A stretch of DNA of 36,438 nt from an uncultured Alphaproteobacteria bacterium (lineage in GTDB: Bacteria > Pseudomonadota > Alphaproteobacteria > CAAHEQ01 > UBA3637), in contig CALXZG010000012.1 in assembly GCA_944393195.1 (NCBI GenBank), forward strand, positions 1 through 36,438. The letters are read 5' to 3'. Shown here piece after piece: positions 1-8,688 of the stretch (the first letter of the stretch is position 1; every line of letters starts with the position of its first letter). A program made the translations under genes and the position numbers. Under the pieces are notes generated by a model. It made no database searches. It was not told where the DNA came from and was given only the letters and a program-made list of their open reading frames with translations.

Positions 1-696
1 GATTGTGATGAGGGAGAGTTTTTATATGGAAGTCAATGTTTAACGTGTCCGGATGCGGATAATCCGGTTGCCGGGGAGGGAACGTGCTATGAAGCCAGTA
101 CTTGTGAAAAATGTTCAGGGGCACAATTATCAGTGGCCACTGATAATTGTGGATATTATTGTGTCTATTGTCCGACGGGGGTTACCTGTGGCGATCAATG
201 TTGTGGTGAAGGACAAATGTGTCAACGTAGTGGTTCTTATCCGTATACATATACCTGTGTCTCTGCATTAGGGACAAATGAATGTATGACGAATGATGAT
301 TGTACGGGAGCAAATCAATATTGCCAGAATGATTCTGGTTGTAGTGCGACAATTGGGACGTGTCAAACGATCAGTAGTACGACGGTGACGATTAACGGAA
401 CCGAATACACAGCGTCAACGGATTATATGTCGTATCATGCGGCAGAGAACTTCTGCGATGCGCTTGGGAAGCGTTTAGCACCGGTGACAGACGGGTGTAC
501 AGCGGAAGAATTGGCAACGGTTAAGGCAAGCTATTATCATGGTAGCTGTTCGGGATGGGCGCATACGACGGGTGAGCGTTATTGGACAAGTACGAAGATA
601 AGCGGGTGTAGTTCGTATTCTGTAGTGAGTAACAGTTCAGACGCGGTCGGGTATTGGGGTTGGGGCCACCACAGCGCCAACGCCCTGTGTCGCTAA
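1..696 (+). CDS. Cys-rich surface or secreted protein with lectin-like C-terminal domain (3' part only)
   Basis: The frame is open from the first base and ends with TAA at 694-696, so the N-terminus lies outside the window. The 231 visible residues contain 24 cysteines. About residues 1-120 are short Cys-rich repeats with spacings such as CxxC, CC and a C-x4-DC-x6-C unit, resembling disulfide-rich extracellular modules. The last ~105 residues contain an AENFCDALG-KRLAPVT segment, then YWTST, a SYSV stretch and a terminal ALCR. This pattern resembles C-type-lectin-like, FGE-like or Lcl C-terminal domains used for surface binding. An extracellular or cell-surface location is inferred, since no signal peptide can be seen. 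A clear intrinsic terminator follows. The precise ligand and family are unknown. Confidence 0.75.
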   Translation, partial: DCDEGEFLYGSQCLTCPDADNPVAGEGTCYEASTCEKCSGAQLSVATDNCGYYCVYCPTGVTCGDQCCGEGQMCQRSGSYPYTYTCVSALGTNECMTNDDCTGANQYCQNDSGCSATIGTCQTISSTTVTINGTEYTASTDYMSYHAAENFCDALGKRLAPVTDGCTAEELATVKASYYHGSCSGWAHTTGERYWTSTKISGCSSYSVVSNSSDAVGYWGWGHHSANALCR

Positions 697-731
697 GGTT
701 CTGATTTTTGTGTGATAGGGCAAGCGAAACG

Positions 732-761
732 GGGTGAAGATAGCTCTTCACCCTGTTTTTT
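732..761 (+). terminator. Intrinsic terminator of the Cys-rich protein gene
   Basis: A 9-bp perfect stem (732-740 with 745-753) has a 4-nt TAGC loop and is followed by a T-rich run at 754-761. It lies 36 bases after the stop codon, so it should end the upstream transcript before the tRNA-secE promoter. Confidence 0.85.
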
Positions 762-977
762 ATAAGAGTGGGATTGTCCAAAGATCCTCGCTTGCGCAAG
801 GATGACAGGGTACTTATGGGGATGGGGTGACGTAGAAGGGGGTGATGTAAAATATAAAATGGTGGAAAGTGTAAAGGGGCAGAGAATGTAAACGGGGGAA
901 TGGTCGTTCGTGTGGTTCGGTGGAGGTATGATTTGGGGTGGTGTGGGGCGGGGTGTGTAAAAAGATGAAAAAAGTGC
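762..977. other. Non-coding spacer with a degenerate palindromic repeat and G-runs
   Basis: No convincing gene is present on either strand. Around 782-806 an imperfect palindrome (TCCTCGCTTGCGCAAGGA) followed by TGACAGGG resembles the short dispersed intergenic repeats common in proteobacteria; only one copy is visible here. From about 811 to 974 the plus strand is rich in G and T and has only a handful of C. G-runs occur at 818-821, 824-827 and 838-842, and again at 935-938, 945-948 and 950-953. Confidence 0.5.
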
Positions 978-1006
978 TTGACAATCTGGGGTAAAAAGGA
1001 TAAAAT
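978..1006 (+). promoter_or_regulatory. Sigma-70-type promoter for tRNA-Trp-secE-nusG and probably the whole rpo cluster
   Basis: A consensus -35 TTGACA (978-983) is separated by exactly 17 nt from TAAAAT (1001-1006). Transcription would start near 1013, about 49 nt before the tRNA. This is one of the best promoter matches in the window and is the first one upstream of secE. Confidence 0.85.
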
Positions 1007-1061
1007 AAAGCGTCCGAAAGTTTTGTCGGGTCCTTTGTTGTCCCGAAAAACGTAAGAAAAT

Positions 1062-1137
1062 AGGGGCATAGCTCAACTGGTAGAGCGTCGGTCTCCAAAA
1101 CCGAAGGTCGTGGGTTCGATCCCTACTGCCCCTGCCA
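1062..1137 (+). tRNA. trnW: tRNA-Trp (anticodon CCA)
   Basis: This is a 76-nt cloverleaf with encoded CCA (1135-1137). The acceptor stem AGGGGCA (1062-1068) pairs with TGCCCCT (1127-1133), leaving G1134 as discriminator base. The anticodon stem TCGGT/ACCGA encloses the loop CTCCAAA, with the anticodon CCA at 1095-1097. The T-arm GTGGG-TTCGATC-CCTAC is intact. The A1-U72 pair and G73 are typical identity elements of bacterial tRNA-Trp. It lies directly upstream of secE, a common arrangement in alphaproteobacteria, with only 19 nt between them. Confidence 0.97.
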
Positions 1138-1156
1138 ACAAAGAAAAGGAACAAAA

Positions 1157-1345
1157 ATGAAAACAACACCGGCTTTGTTTGTTCGTCAAGTTAAGCAGGA
1201 AGTAGCTAAAATCACGTGGCCGACCCGGGCTGAAACAATGCAGGGGACGATCGGTGTGGTTGTGATTTGTCTTATTTTGGCGGCTTTTCTGTTTGTTGTA
1301 GATTCTGTTTTTGCTTATGGCATCCGTTTAGTTGTGGGAGGTTAA
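1157..1345 (+). CDS. secE: Preprotein translocase subunit SecE
   Basis: SecE is the small essential subunit of the SecYEG channel that clamps SecY in the inner membrane. The 62-residue product is the short, single-membrane-helix form usual outside the enterobacteria. An amphipathic N-terminal part contains the conserved VKQEVAKITWPTR segment (about residues 12-24). One hydrophobic helix follows (about 31-50), with a short periplasmic tail. The start has AAGGA 7 nt upstream. It follows tRNA-Trp with no terminator between them and precedes nusG by 6 nt, so secE and nusG are co-transcribed. Confidence 0.95.
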   Translation: MKTTPALFVRQVKQEVAKITWPTRAETMQGTIGVVVICLILAAFLFVVDSVFAYGIRLVVGG

Positions 1346-1351
1346 GAGACA

Positions 1352-1879
1352 ATGGCGGCGCGTTGGTATGTTGTTCATACGTATTCCGGTTTTGAAAACA
1401 AAGTGGCTGACTTTATTTCGGAACGGGCGGCTAAAAAAGGATTGGCGGACAAGGTTGAACGTGTTTTGGTGCCGTCCGAGAATGTTGTTTCCGTTCGGAA
1501 CGGGGCGCGGTATGAATTTCAGCGTAAGTTTTTGCCGGGGTATGTTTTGGTCAAGATGGAAATGACCGAAGAAACGTGGCATTTAATCAGTGGTGTTCCC
1601 AAAGTGACGGGCTTTTTAGGTGGTAAGAAGCCGTCGCCGATAACGGATGAAGAGGCTGAACGGATTTTGCACCAGATGGAAGATGGTGCAACGACGACGC
1701 GGTCGGCTGTGACGTATGCGGTCGGGGAACAAGTGCGTGTTGTTGACGGGCCGTTTGCTTCTTTTGTCGGAACGGTGGAAGAAGTGGATGCGGAAAAAGA
1801 GCGTTTAAAGGTATTGGTTTCTATTTTCGGGCGGGCGACGCCGGTCGATCTGGATTACGTCCAGGTTAAAAAGGCTTAG
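1352..1879 (+). CDS. nusG: Transcription termination/antitermination protein NusG
   Basis: NusG binds the RNA polymerase clamp, suppresses pausing, and links polymerase to Rho or to the ribosome through S10. The 175-residue length is normal. The N-terminal NGN domain (about residues 4-105) begins [12 protein letters not shown] and includes the [14 protein letters not shown] stretch. The C-terminal KOW domain (about 124-165) contains [18 protein letters not shown]. The GGAGG ribosome-binding site lies inside the end of secE, so the two are probably translationally coupled. It is followed by a 138-nt leader before rplK. Confidence 0.97.
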   Translation: MAARWYVVHTYSGFENKVADFISERAAKKGLADKVERVLVPSENVVSVRNGARYEFQRKFLPGYVLVKMEMTEETWHLISGVPKVTGFLGGKKPSPITDEEAERILHQMEDGATTTRSAVTYAVGEQVRVVDGPFASFVGTVEEVDAEKERLKVLVSIFGRATPVDLDYVQVKKA

Positions 1880-2017
1880 CCGGTCGAAATAAAGCCGCGG
1901 GCAAAACCGATTCGTGTTCGTGGGCTGTGTAGAAGATGAGCCATCATCGGACTACAAAACTTCAAGGCGGGTAACCGTTGTATGAATCGGGTTAATATTT
2001 TTGTTAGAGGTTAAAAA
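1880..2017 (+). promoter_or_regulatory. Leader between nusG and rplK (possible L1/L11 control region)
   Basis: This 138-nt spacer is long for this otherwise compact operon. A long-range pairing CCGATTC (1907-1913) with GAATCGG (1984-1990) would bring the ribosome-binding site of rplK close to a structured stem. In other proteobacteria ribosomal protein L1 represses the rplKA mRNA in this region. Whether this leader carries an L1 site cannot be decided by eye, so the role is inferred from position. Confidence 0.35.
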
Positions 2018-2446
2018 ATGGCAAAAAAAATTATTGGCTTTATCAAGCTTCAAATCGAAGCGGGTAAGGCAAATCCGTCTCCTCCGGTTGGTCCGGCTTT
2101 GGGTCAGCGGGGGTTGAACATTATGGAATTCTGTAAGGCTTTTAATGCGAAAACGCAAAAAGAAGAGCCGGGTTCTCCGATCCCTGTGATTATTACGGCT
2201 TATGCAGACCGGACGTTCTCGTTCGTCACAAAGTTGCCGCCGGTCAGTTATCTGATCAAAAAAGCGGCTAATGTGAAGAGCGCTTCCAAAGAACCGGGTC
2301 GGAGCAAAGTGGCTAAAATCACAAAAGCTCAGGTTAAAGAAATTGCCGAGAAGAAAATGCCGGATATGAACTGTCATACGGTTGAATCCGCTATGGAAAT
2401 GGTTGCCGGACAGGCTCGGTCCATGGGTATTGAAGTGGTGGAGTAA
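2018..2446 (+). CDS. rplK: Large ribosomal subunit protein uL11 (L11)
   Basis: L11 forms the base of the GTPase-associated centre with 23S rRNA helices 43/44 and is needed for RelA activation by stalled ribosomes. The 142 residues are full length. The N-terminal domain carries the proline-rich [20 protein letters not shown] motif (about residues 21-40). The C-terminal RNA-binding domain includes [20 protein letters not shown] and ends with [21 protein letters not shown] precedes the ATG. rplA starts 4 nt after its stop, so translation is probably coupled. Confidence 0.98.
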   Translation: MAKKIIGFIKLQIEAGKANPSPPVGPALGQRGLNIMEFCKAFNAKTQKEEPGSPIPVIITAYADRTFSFVTKLPPVSYLIKKAANVKSASKEPGRSKVAKITKAQVKEIAEKKMPDMNCHTVESAMEMVAGQARSMGIEVVE

Positions 2447-2450
2447 CGCT

Positions 2451-3143
2451 ATGAAACAAAGTAAGAGATTGAAAAAAGCTTATGAATCCGTGGATACGGC
2501 TAAGGTTTACTCTTTAGAGGAAGCAATCGCGGCGGTTAAAGCCGGTGCGACGGCTAAGTTCGACGAAACGATTGATATCGCCGTTCGTTTGGGTGTTGAT
2601 CCGCGTCAATCCGATCAAATGATCCGGGGTGCGGTTTCTTTGCCGGCCGGTACGGGTAAAACGTTGACGGTGGCCGTGTTTGCCAAGGGACCGAAAGCGG
2701 AAGAAGCTCGGAAAGCGGGTGCCGATATCGTTGGTGATGAAGATTTGATGAACGATATTTTGGCCGGGAACATTAACTTCCAACGGTTGATTGCGACGCC
2801 GGATATGATGGGTGTTGTCGGTCGTTTGGGTAAGGTGTTGGGTCCGAAAGGTTTAATGCCGAATCCGAAGTTGGGAACGGTAACGATGGATGTGGCGAAT
2901 GCCGTGAAAGCGGCCAGAGCCGGTCAGGTTCAATTCCGTGTTGATTCCGTGGGCGTTGTGCATGCGGGTATCGGTAAAGCCAGCTTTGATGCGGATAAAT
3001 TGGCCGAAAACGTTCGGGCGTTTGTGAAAACGTTGGCCGGTATGAAGCCGGCGACCTCCTCGGGTGTTTACCTGCGGCAGGTGGCGTTGACCAGTACGCA
3101 AGGCGTTGGTGTCAAGGTATCGATTCCGAGTATTGTCGGATAA
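2451..3143 (+). CDS. rplA: Large ribosomal subunit protein uL1 (L1)
   Basis: L1 builds the mobile L1 stalk at the E site and in many bacteria is the translational repressor of its own rplKA mRNA. The ATG at 2451 is chosen because it gives the canonical start [12 protein letters not shown] and a 230-residue protein. A longer reading frame begins at 2382 inside rplK but has no family support. GGAG at 2440-2443 overlaps the rplK stop region. The signature [20 protein letters not shown] is present (about residues 126-145), as is the [18 protein letters not shown] segment. Confidence 0.97.
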   Translation: MKQSKRLKKAYESVDTAKVYSLEEAIAAVKAGATAKFDETIDIAVRLGVDPRQSDQMIRGAVSLPAGTGKTLTVAVFAKGPKAEEARKAGADIVGDEDLMNDILAGNINFQRLIATPDMMGVVGRLGKVLGPKGLMPNPKLGTVTMDVANAVKAARAGQVQFRVDSVGVVHAGIGKASFDADKLAENVRAFVKTLAGMKPATSSGVYLRQVALTSTQGVGVKVSIPSIVG

Positions 3144-3411
3144 GAATAAAGTCCGTTCGTCGATCGTGATAAAGACGGTCGGCGGACGGCAGGTATACCT
3201 GTCCTAGACTGCGGGTATCTTATCACGGGATAAGATTTAAGGGAAAGCATTCCGCCGGCATAGACAGAAATAAATCAGCAATTCCTTTGGGAATGAAGAT
3301 GATCGTTTCTAGGCAGGGTAAGAGTGGGTTTTGAGAAAGAAGACTTTTGATAAACCTGTTGTAGAAACCGAGGGACGGGCGTGCCCAAACCTCAATTGAC
3401 GGAGACATATC
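3144..3411 (+). promoter_or_regulatory. rplJL leader, probable L10(L12)4 autoregulatory region
   Basis: This is a 268-nt untranslated region between rplA and rplJ. It can form several stems: GTCCG/CGGAC-based pairing over about 3151-3189, the palindrome AGGTATACCT at 3191-3200, TCTTATC/GATAAGA at 3218-3224 and 3229-3235, GTTTCTA (3305-3311) with TAGAAAC (3362-3368), and GGGC/GCCC at 3377-3386. In bacteria the L10-L7/L12 complex binds a structured leader at this position and represses rplJL translation. Position and structure support that role. The exact kink-turn binding site was not identified. Confidence 0.6.
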
Positions 3412-3900
3412 GTGAAACGTGAAGAAAAACAACAGCTGATTTCCGAAATGAAGGACGTGTTTAATTCTTCGGCTTTGGTCGTTGTCGTCTTGAACAAAGG
3501 CTTGACAATGGCGGAAACGACGGAATTACGCAATAACGTCCGGAAAGACGGCGCCAGCTATCGTGTTGCTAAAAACCGTTTGGCTAAATTGGCTCTGGCA
3601 GGAACACCGTGCGAATCCATGGCGGATTTGTTGGTTGGCCCGACTGCGATTGCGTATTCGGAAGATGCGATTGCCGCTTCCCGCGCTGTCGTGAAAATGG
3701 CCAAAGACAACGACCGTTTTGAAGTCGTCGGCGGTATTATGAACGGACAAAAGGTGGATGCTAAGATGATTCATAATTTAGCGTCGTTGCCTTCTTTGGA
3801 CGAACTGCGCGGCAAGATTATCGGCTTGTTGCAGGCTCCTGGCGGACAATTGGCTCGGTTGGCCAAGGCTTATTCCGAAAAGGAACAGGCTGCTGCTTAA
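3412..3900 (+). CDS. rplJ: Large ribosomal subunit protein uL10 (L10)
   Basis: L10 anchors the L7/L12 dimers to the ribosomal stalk base next to L11. The product is 162 residues, within the usual range. The start codon is GTG at 3412, supported by GGAG at 3401-3404 and by the typical N-terminus MKREEKQQLISEMKDVF. Conserved parts include VVLNKGLTMAETTELR, YRVAKNRLAKLAL and LVGPTAIAYSED. The C-terminal helix that binds L7/L12 is at about residues 135-162. It lies 44 nt upstream of rplL and follows the long leader thought to bind the L10-L12 complex. Confidence 0.97.
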   Translation: MKREEKQQLISEMKDVFNSSALVVVVLNKGLTMAETTELRNNVRKDGASYRVAKNRLAKLALAGTPCESMADLLVGPTAIAYSEDAIAASRAVVKMAKDNDRFEVVGGIMNGQKVDAKMIHNLASLPSLDELRGKIIGLLQAPGGQLARLAKAYSEKEQAAA

Positions 3901-3944
3901 GGCAAGTTAACAAAATACAATCTTATTATTAAAAGGAAAATAAA

Positions 3945-4310
3945 ATGACTGATTTAAACAAAATTATTGATGAATTGTCCGCTTTGACGGTGTTAGAAGC
4001 CGCCGAATTGGCTAAAATGTTAGAAGAAAAATGGGGCGTTTCTGCCGCTGCTCCGGTTGCCGTGGCTGCCGCCGGTGCGGGTGCCGCTGCCGAAGAAAAG
4101 ACAGAATTTGACGTGATTCTGGCTGACGGTGGTGCGAACAAGATCGCTGTGATTAAGGAAGTCCGGACAATCACGGGCTTGGGCTTAAAAGAAGCCAAAG
4201 ACTTAGTTGAAGGCGCTCCGAAAGAAGTCAAGAAAGGCGTTGCCAAGGAAGAAGCCGAAAAATTGAAGAAGCAATTAGAAGGCGCCGGCGCCAAGGTTGA
4301 ATTGAAATAA
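3945..4310 (+). CDS. rplL: Large ribosomal subunit protein bL12 (L7/L12)
   Basis: L7/L12 forms the flexible stalk dimers that recruit and activate translational GTPases. The 121 residues show the standard layout. The N-terminal dimerisation domain is [30 protein letters not shown]. An Ala-rich hinge follows (about residues 38-52), then the C-terminal domain with [20 protein letters not shown] and DLVEGAPK. The AAGGA ribosome-binding site is well spaced. Two hairpins downstream separate it from rpoB, which probably lets the cell make stalk protein in excess of polymerase. Confidence 0.98.
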   Translation: MTDLNKIIDELSALTVLEAAELAKMLEEKWGVSAAAPVAVAAAGAGAAAEEKTEFDVILADGGANKIAVIKEVRTITGLGLKEAKDLVEGAPKEVKKGVAKEEAEKLKKQLEGAGAKVELK

Positions 4311-4332
4311 TTCAAGCTGTAAAACGTGTGTT

Positions 4333-4425
4333 GGGTCGCATCAATTTCATGTAAATTGGTGTCGACCCGATACCGGTAAATAAAGACCAGACGGGTCCCG
4401 GTGCCCTTTCACCGGCCAGATTTTT
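4333..4425 (+). promoter_or_regulatory. Tandem hairpins between rplL and rpoB, probable attenuator or RNase III site
   Basis: Hairpin 1 (4333-4368) is long. GGGTCG plus CATCAATTT pairs with AAATTGGTG plus CGACCC around a short loop, with a single bulged base and one G-U pair. It has no T-run and looks like a double-stranded processing site. Hairpin 2 (CCGGTG at 4398-4403 with CACCGG at 4410-4415) is followed a few bases later by TTTTT at 4421-4425 and more T-rich sequence, like a weak terminator. In Escherichia coli the same gap holds an attenuator and an RNase III site. Confidence 0.6.
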
Positions 4426-4448
4426 GATTATTTTATGGGGAAAAACGC

Positions 4449-7400
4449 ATGATCAAACAAGAAACGAATCGCAGAAGAGTTCGTAAAAATTTCGGGAAAA
4501 TTGAAGCTGTTGCCCAAATGCCGAATCTGATTGGTGTTCAGACGGATTCTTATAAAGAATTCCTGCAATGGGGGGTGCCTGTTTCGCAACGCCGGGACAC
4601 GGGGCTTCAAGCGGTTTTCAAATCGATTTTTCCGATTCATGATTTTGCCGGCCGCGGTGATTTGGAGTTTATCAAGTACGAGCTTGACGAACCGAAGTTT
4701 GATGTGGATGAATGTTTGAAGCGGAGCTTGACGTACGCGGCACCGGTTCGGGCTACTTTGCGTTTGGTTGTGTGGGATTTGGATGCCGCAACAGGTGTGC
4801 GTTCCATTCGCGACATTAAGGAACAGGATGTGTATATGGGTGACCTGCCGTTAATGACGGAAAAGGGAACCTTTATCGTTAATGGTACGGAACGTGTCGT
4901 TGTATCGCAGATGCACCGTTCCCCGGGTGTATTTTTTGATCATGATAACGGTGAAAGTCATTCATCGGGTAAATTTTTATTTGCGGCACGGATTATTCCG
5001 TATCGCGGATCTTGGATCGATTTTGAATTTGACGCGAAAGATTTGTTGTATGTGCGGATTGACCGCCGCCGGAAATTACCGGTTTCGTCTTTCTTGTATG
5101 CGTTAGACAGTGACTATACGGCTCAAAAACGGTTGGAAGCGGCGGAAGCCGGTGTGGAGATCAATCCGGCCGATGTCTATGGTATGAGCAAGGAAGAAAT
5201 CCTGAATTATTTCTATCAGACGGTTGTTTTCAAGAAAGACAAAAAAGGCTGGAAAACGGCTTTTGAACCGGCGTTGTTAAAAGGATTAAAACTGACATAC
5301 GATTTGGTGGATGCCAAGACGGGAAAAGTTGTTTTTGAAAAAGGGCAGAAGTTAATTGCGGCCAAAGCGAACAAGTTAAAGAAGGATGGTTTGGACGAAT
5401 ATGTGTTGCCGGAAGAAGAATTGTATGGTCGGTTCGTGGCGACGGATATTGTGGACGAAAAAACGGGCGAAGTGATTTTGGAAGCCGGCGATGAGTTGAC
5501 GGAAGATGACTTTGCAAAATTAAATGAAATGAAGATGAAGGAATTGCCGTTGCTGTCCATTGATTATGTGACGGTTGGTCCTTACATTCGCAATACGTTG
5601 GTTGCAGATAAGAACACGACGCGGGAAGAAGCGTTGATTGATATTTACAAAATCATGCGGCCGGGTGAGTTGCCGGTTGTTGAAACGGCGGATATTTTGT
5701 TCCGCGGTTTGTTCTTTGATTTAGAACGCTATGATTTGTCGGCTGTCGGTCGTGTGAAGATGAATGCTCGGTTGGGATTTGACAATGAAGCGGTTCCCGA
5801 CAGTGTACGTGTTTTACGGAAAGAAGATATCTTAAAGATTTTAAAAACGTTGGTTGAAATTAAAGATGGTCACGGTGAAATCGATGATATCGATAACCTG
5901 GGCAACCGGCGTGTTCGTTCGGTCGGCGAATTGATGGAAAATCAATATCGGTTAGGTTTGTTGCGGATGGAACGGATGATTCGCGAACGGATGACATCCA
6001 GCGAAATCGATTCGGTTATGCCGTATGATTTAATTAATGCCAAACCGTTATCGGCGGCAGTTCGTGAATTCTTTGCGGCCAGTCAGTTGAGCCAGTTTAT
6101 GGATCAGAATAACCCGTTGGCGGAAATTACACACAAGCGGCGGTTGTCGGCTTTGGGCCCGGGTGGTTTGACACGTGATCGGGCGGGTATGGAAGTGCGC
6201 GACGTGCATCCGACACACTACGGTCGTATTTGTCCGATTGAATCGCCGGAAGGACAGAACATCGGGTTGATTAACTCGTTGGCTTCGTTTGCCCGGATTA
6301 ACAAGTACGGCTTTATTGAAACGCCGTATCGGAAAGTTGTGGACGGCAAAGTGACAAATGACGTTGTGTATTTGTCGGCGATGGAAGAAGCGCGTTATAA
6401 TATTGCTCAGGCAAACGCGGCTTTGGATGACAAAGGGGCATTTACGGAAGAATTGGTGACGGCGCGTCGGGCCGGTGAAGTTGTCTTGGTCAAGCCGGAC
6501 GAAGTCGATATGATTGACGTTTCGCCGAAGCAGGTTGTGTCTGTGGCGGCGGCTTTGATTCCGTTCTTGGAAAACGATGACGCGAACCGTGCTTTGATGG
6601 GATCGAACATGCAACGGCAGGGTGTGCCTTTGTTAAAGGTACAGGCTCCGTTGGTCGGAACAGGGATGGAAGCCGTTGTGGCGAAAGATTCGAAAGCGGC
6701 TATTACGGCCAAGCGTTCCGGTGTGGTGCAACAGGTTGATTCCTCTCGTATTGTCATTCGGGCGACGGATGAATTGAGCGCGACGGCGTCGGGTGTTGAT
6801 ATTTACACATTGGAAAAATTCCAACGGTCGAACCAAGGTACATGTATGACGCAACAACCGATCGTTAAGACGGGTGAATTTGTGTCCAAAGGTGATATTA
6901 TTGCCGACGGTCCGTGTACGCAATTGGGCGAGTTGGCCTTGGGACGCAACGTGTTGGTGGCTTTTGTGCCGTGGAACGGATATAACTACGAAGATTCGAT
7001 TTTAATTTCCGAACGGATTGCCCGGGATGACGTGTTTACGTCGATTCACTTGGAAGAATTTGAAGTGACGGCGCGGGATACCAAGTTAGGGCAGGAAGAA
7101 ATCACGCGGGATATTCCGAACGTTGGTGAGGAAGGGTTAAAGAACCTGGACGAAACGGGTGTGATTTATATCGGTGCCGAGGTTAAGGCCGGTGATATTT
7201 TGGTCGGTAAAGTGACACCGAAAGGTGAAACGATCATGACGCCGGAAGAAAAGCTGTTGCGGACAATTTTCGGTGAAAAAGCGGCCGATGTTCGTGATTC
7301 GTCTTTACGGGTACCGCCGGGAATTTCCGGAACGGTTGTGGATGTTCGGGTCTTTACACGGCGCGGATTGGAAAAAGACGAACGGGCTTTGTCTATTGAA

Positions 7401-8630
7401 CAACAGGAAATCAGTCGGTTAGCCAAAGATCGGGATGATGAAAAAGCGATTTTGCAAGGTAGCTTTTATGACCGTATTCGCGGATTGTTGGCCGGTCAAA
7501 AGGTATCCAAGGCCGACGGATTTAAAGCCGGGACAGTGTTAACGGCGGATACGTTGGCGGCGGTCAAAAATTACGATTTACGCAAGATCAATGTGGCCGA
7601 TGACAAAGTCATGGGTGAAATTGAACAATTGTTGGCGACTTTGGATGAAGCCGAAGCAGCGTTGCAGGCTAAATTTGAAAACCGTGTTGAAAAGTTACAG
7701 CGCGGTGATGAAATGATGGCCGGTGAATTAAAGAAAATCAAAGTCTTTATTGCGACAAAGCGCAAGTTGCAGCCGGGTGATAAGATGTCCGGTCGTCACG
7801 GAAATAAGGGTGTGGTTTCCCGCGTATTACCGATTGAAGATATGCCGTATACGGAAGACGGAACGCCGATGGATATCGTGTTGAATCCGTTGGGTGTGCC
7901 GTCGCGTATGAACGTCGGGCAGATCTTGGAAACGCACTTGGGGTATGCTTGCCGTGAATTAGGTCGTCAGATTGGTGATGTCGTGGATCAGGTCAAGGCG
8001 AAAAAGGCCGGTATGGATACATTAAAAGCCAAGTTAAAAGAGGTTTACGGCGATCGTGAGTACAACAACAAAATTGCGGACATGGATGACGCGGCGTTGT
8101 TGGCAATGACGGAAAACCTGAAAGACGGGGTTCCCATTGCGACACCGGTGTTTGACGGGGCTCATCAAGAAGACATTAACAACATGTTGCAGATGGCGGG
8201 CTTAAACACGTCAGGTCAGGTAACGTTATATGACGGATTGACCGGTGAACCGTTTGATCGTCCGGTAACGATCGGCTACATGTACATGTTGAAGTTGCAC
8301 CACATGGTTGATGAAAAGATTCACGCACGTTCCATCGGGCCGTACAGCTTAGTGACGCAACAACCGTTAGGCGGTAAAGCGCAATTCGGTGGTCAGCGTT
8401 TCGGTGAAATGGAAGTGTGGGCTTTGGAAGCTTACGGTGCGGCATACACGTTGCAGGAAATGTTAACGATCAAGTCGGATGACGTGTCCGGTCGTATCAA
8501 AGCGTACGAAACGATCATTCGCGGCGATAACAATTTCGAAGCCGGTATTCCGGAATCGTTTAACGTGTTGGTCAAGGAAATGCGTTCCTTAGGCTTGGAT
8601 GTTGAACTGAACCAGAACGAAAGCAAATAA
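4449..8630 (+). CDS. rpoB: DNA-directed RNA polymerase subunit beta
   Basis: RpoB forms one half of the polymerase active-site cleft and the rifampicin pocket. The 1,393-residue length is normal for alphaproteobacteria. The N-terminus reads [20 protein letters not shown]. The rifampicin region (about residues 545-575) contains [20 protein letters not shown] and [10 protein letters not shown]. It has the wild-type Asp, His and Ser at the three main resistance positions, so nothing visible predicts resistance. [15 protein letters not shown] and the C-terminal [20 protein letters not shown] signature are intact. ATG 4449 is preceded by GGGG at 4437-4440. rpoC follows after a G/C hairpin. Confidence 0.99.
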   Translation: MIKQETNRRRVRKNFGKIEAVAQMPNLIGVQTDSYKEFLQWGVPVSQRRDTGLQAVFKSIFPIHDFAGRGDLEFIKYELDEPKFDVDECLKRSLTYAAPVRATLRLVVWDLDAATGVRSIRDIKEQDVYMGDLPLMTEKGTFIVNGTERVVVSQMHRSPGVFFDHDNGESHSSGKFLFAARIIPYRGSWIDFEFDAKDLLYVRIDRRRKLPVSSFLYALDSDYTAQKRLEAAEAGVEINPADVYGMSKEEILNYFYQTVVFKKDKKGWKTAFEPALLKGLKLTYDLVDAKTGKVVFEKGQKLIAAKANKLKKDGLDEYVLPEEELYGRFVATDIVDEKTGEVILEAGDELTEDDFAKLNEMKMKELPLLSIDYVTVGPYIRNTLVADKNTTREEALIDIYKIMRPGELPVVETADILFRGLFFDLERYDLSAVGRVKMNARLGFDNEAVPDSVRVLRKEDILKILKTLVEIKDGHGEIDDIDNLGNRRVRSVGELMENQYRLGLLRMERMIRERMTSSEIDSVMPYDLINAKPLSAAVREFFAASQLSQFMDQNNPLAEITHKRRLSALGPGGLTRDRAGMEVRDVHPTHYGRICPIESPEGQNIGLINSLASFARINKYGFIETPYRKVVDGKVTNDVVYLSAMEEARYNIAQANAALDDKGAFTEELVTARRAGEVVLVKPDEVDMIDVSPKQVVSVAAALIPFLENDDANRALMGSNMQRQGVPLLKVQAPLVGTGMEAVVAKDSKAAITAKRSGVVQQVDSSRIVIRATDELSATASGVDIYTLEKFQRSNQGTCMTQQPIVKTGEFVSKGDIIADGPCTQLGELALGRNVLVAFVPWNGYNYEDSILISERIARDDVFTSIHLEEFEVTARDTKLGQEEITRDIPNVGEEGLKNLDETGVIYIGAEVKAGDILVGKVTPKGETIMTPEEKLLRTIFGEKAADVRDSSLRVPPGISGTVVDVRVFTRRGLEKDERALSIEQQEISRLAKDRDDEKAILQGSFYDRIRGLLAGQKVSKADGFKAGTVLTADTLAAVKNYDLRKINVADDKVMGEIEQLLATLDEAEAALQAKFENRVEKLQRGDEMMAGELKKIKVFIATKRKLQPGDKMSGRHGNKGVVSRVLPIEDMPYTEDGTPMDIVLNPLGVPSRMNVGQILETHLGYACRELGRQIGDVVDQVKAKKAGMDTLKAKLKEVYGDREYNNKIADMDDAALLAMTENLKDGVPIATPVFDGAHQEDINNMLQMAGLNTSGQVTLYDGLTGEPFDRPVTIGYMYMLKLHHMVDEKIHARSIGPYSLVTQQPLGGKAQFGGQRFGEMEVWALEAYGAAYTLQEMLTIKSDDVSGRIKAYETIIRGDNNFEAGIPESFNVLVKEMRSLGLDVELNQNESK

Positions 8631-8636
8631 TATCAC

Positions 8637-8660
8637 GGGGGACGGGCTGTTCCCGCCCCC
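8637..8660 (+). promoter_or_regulatory. GC-rich hairpin between rpoB and rpoC
   Basis: GGGGG (8637-8641) and CGGG (8643-8646) pair with CCCG (8652-8655) and CCCCC (8656-8660) around a 5-nt loop, with one bulged A. No T-run follows, so termination is unlikely. A processing or mRNA-stabilising stem in the 58-nt intercistronic gap is more plausible. Confidence 0.55.
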
Positions 8661-8688
8661 TTTAACCCAAACAAAAGGTAGAAAAAAG

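Noticed and set aside
521-1169. Several long open frames on the minus strand across the Cys-rich gene end, spacer and tRNA
   Set aside because: They run through a tRNA gene, a terminator and a promoter. They are Pro/His/Ser-rich as expected for the complement of G/T-rich DNA, and have no ribosome-binding site or family resemblance.
2382-2450. Longer N-terminus for L1 starting inside rplK
   Set aside because: The extra 23 residues are a frame-shifted reading of the rplK end. The ATG at 2451 has a proper ribosome-binding site and gives the conserved L1 start.
6061-6240. Possible rifampicin-resistance changes in rpoB
   Set aside because: The Asp, His and Ser residues most often mutated in resistant strains are all wild type, and the rest of the cluster matches the usual bacterial sequence.
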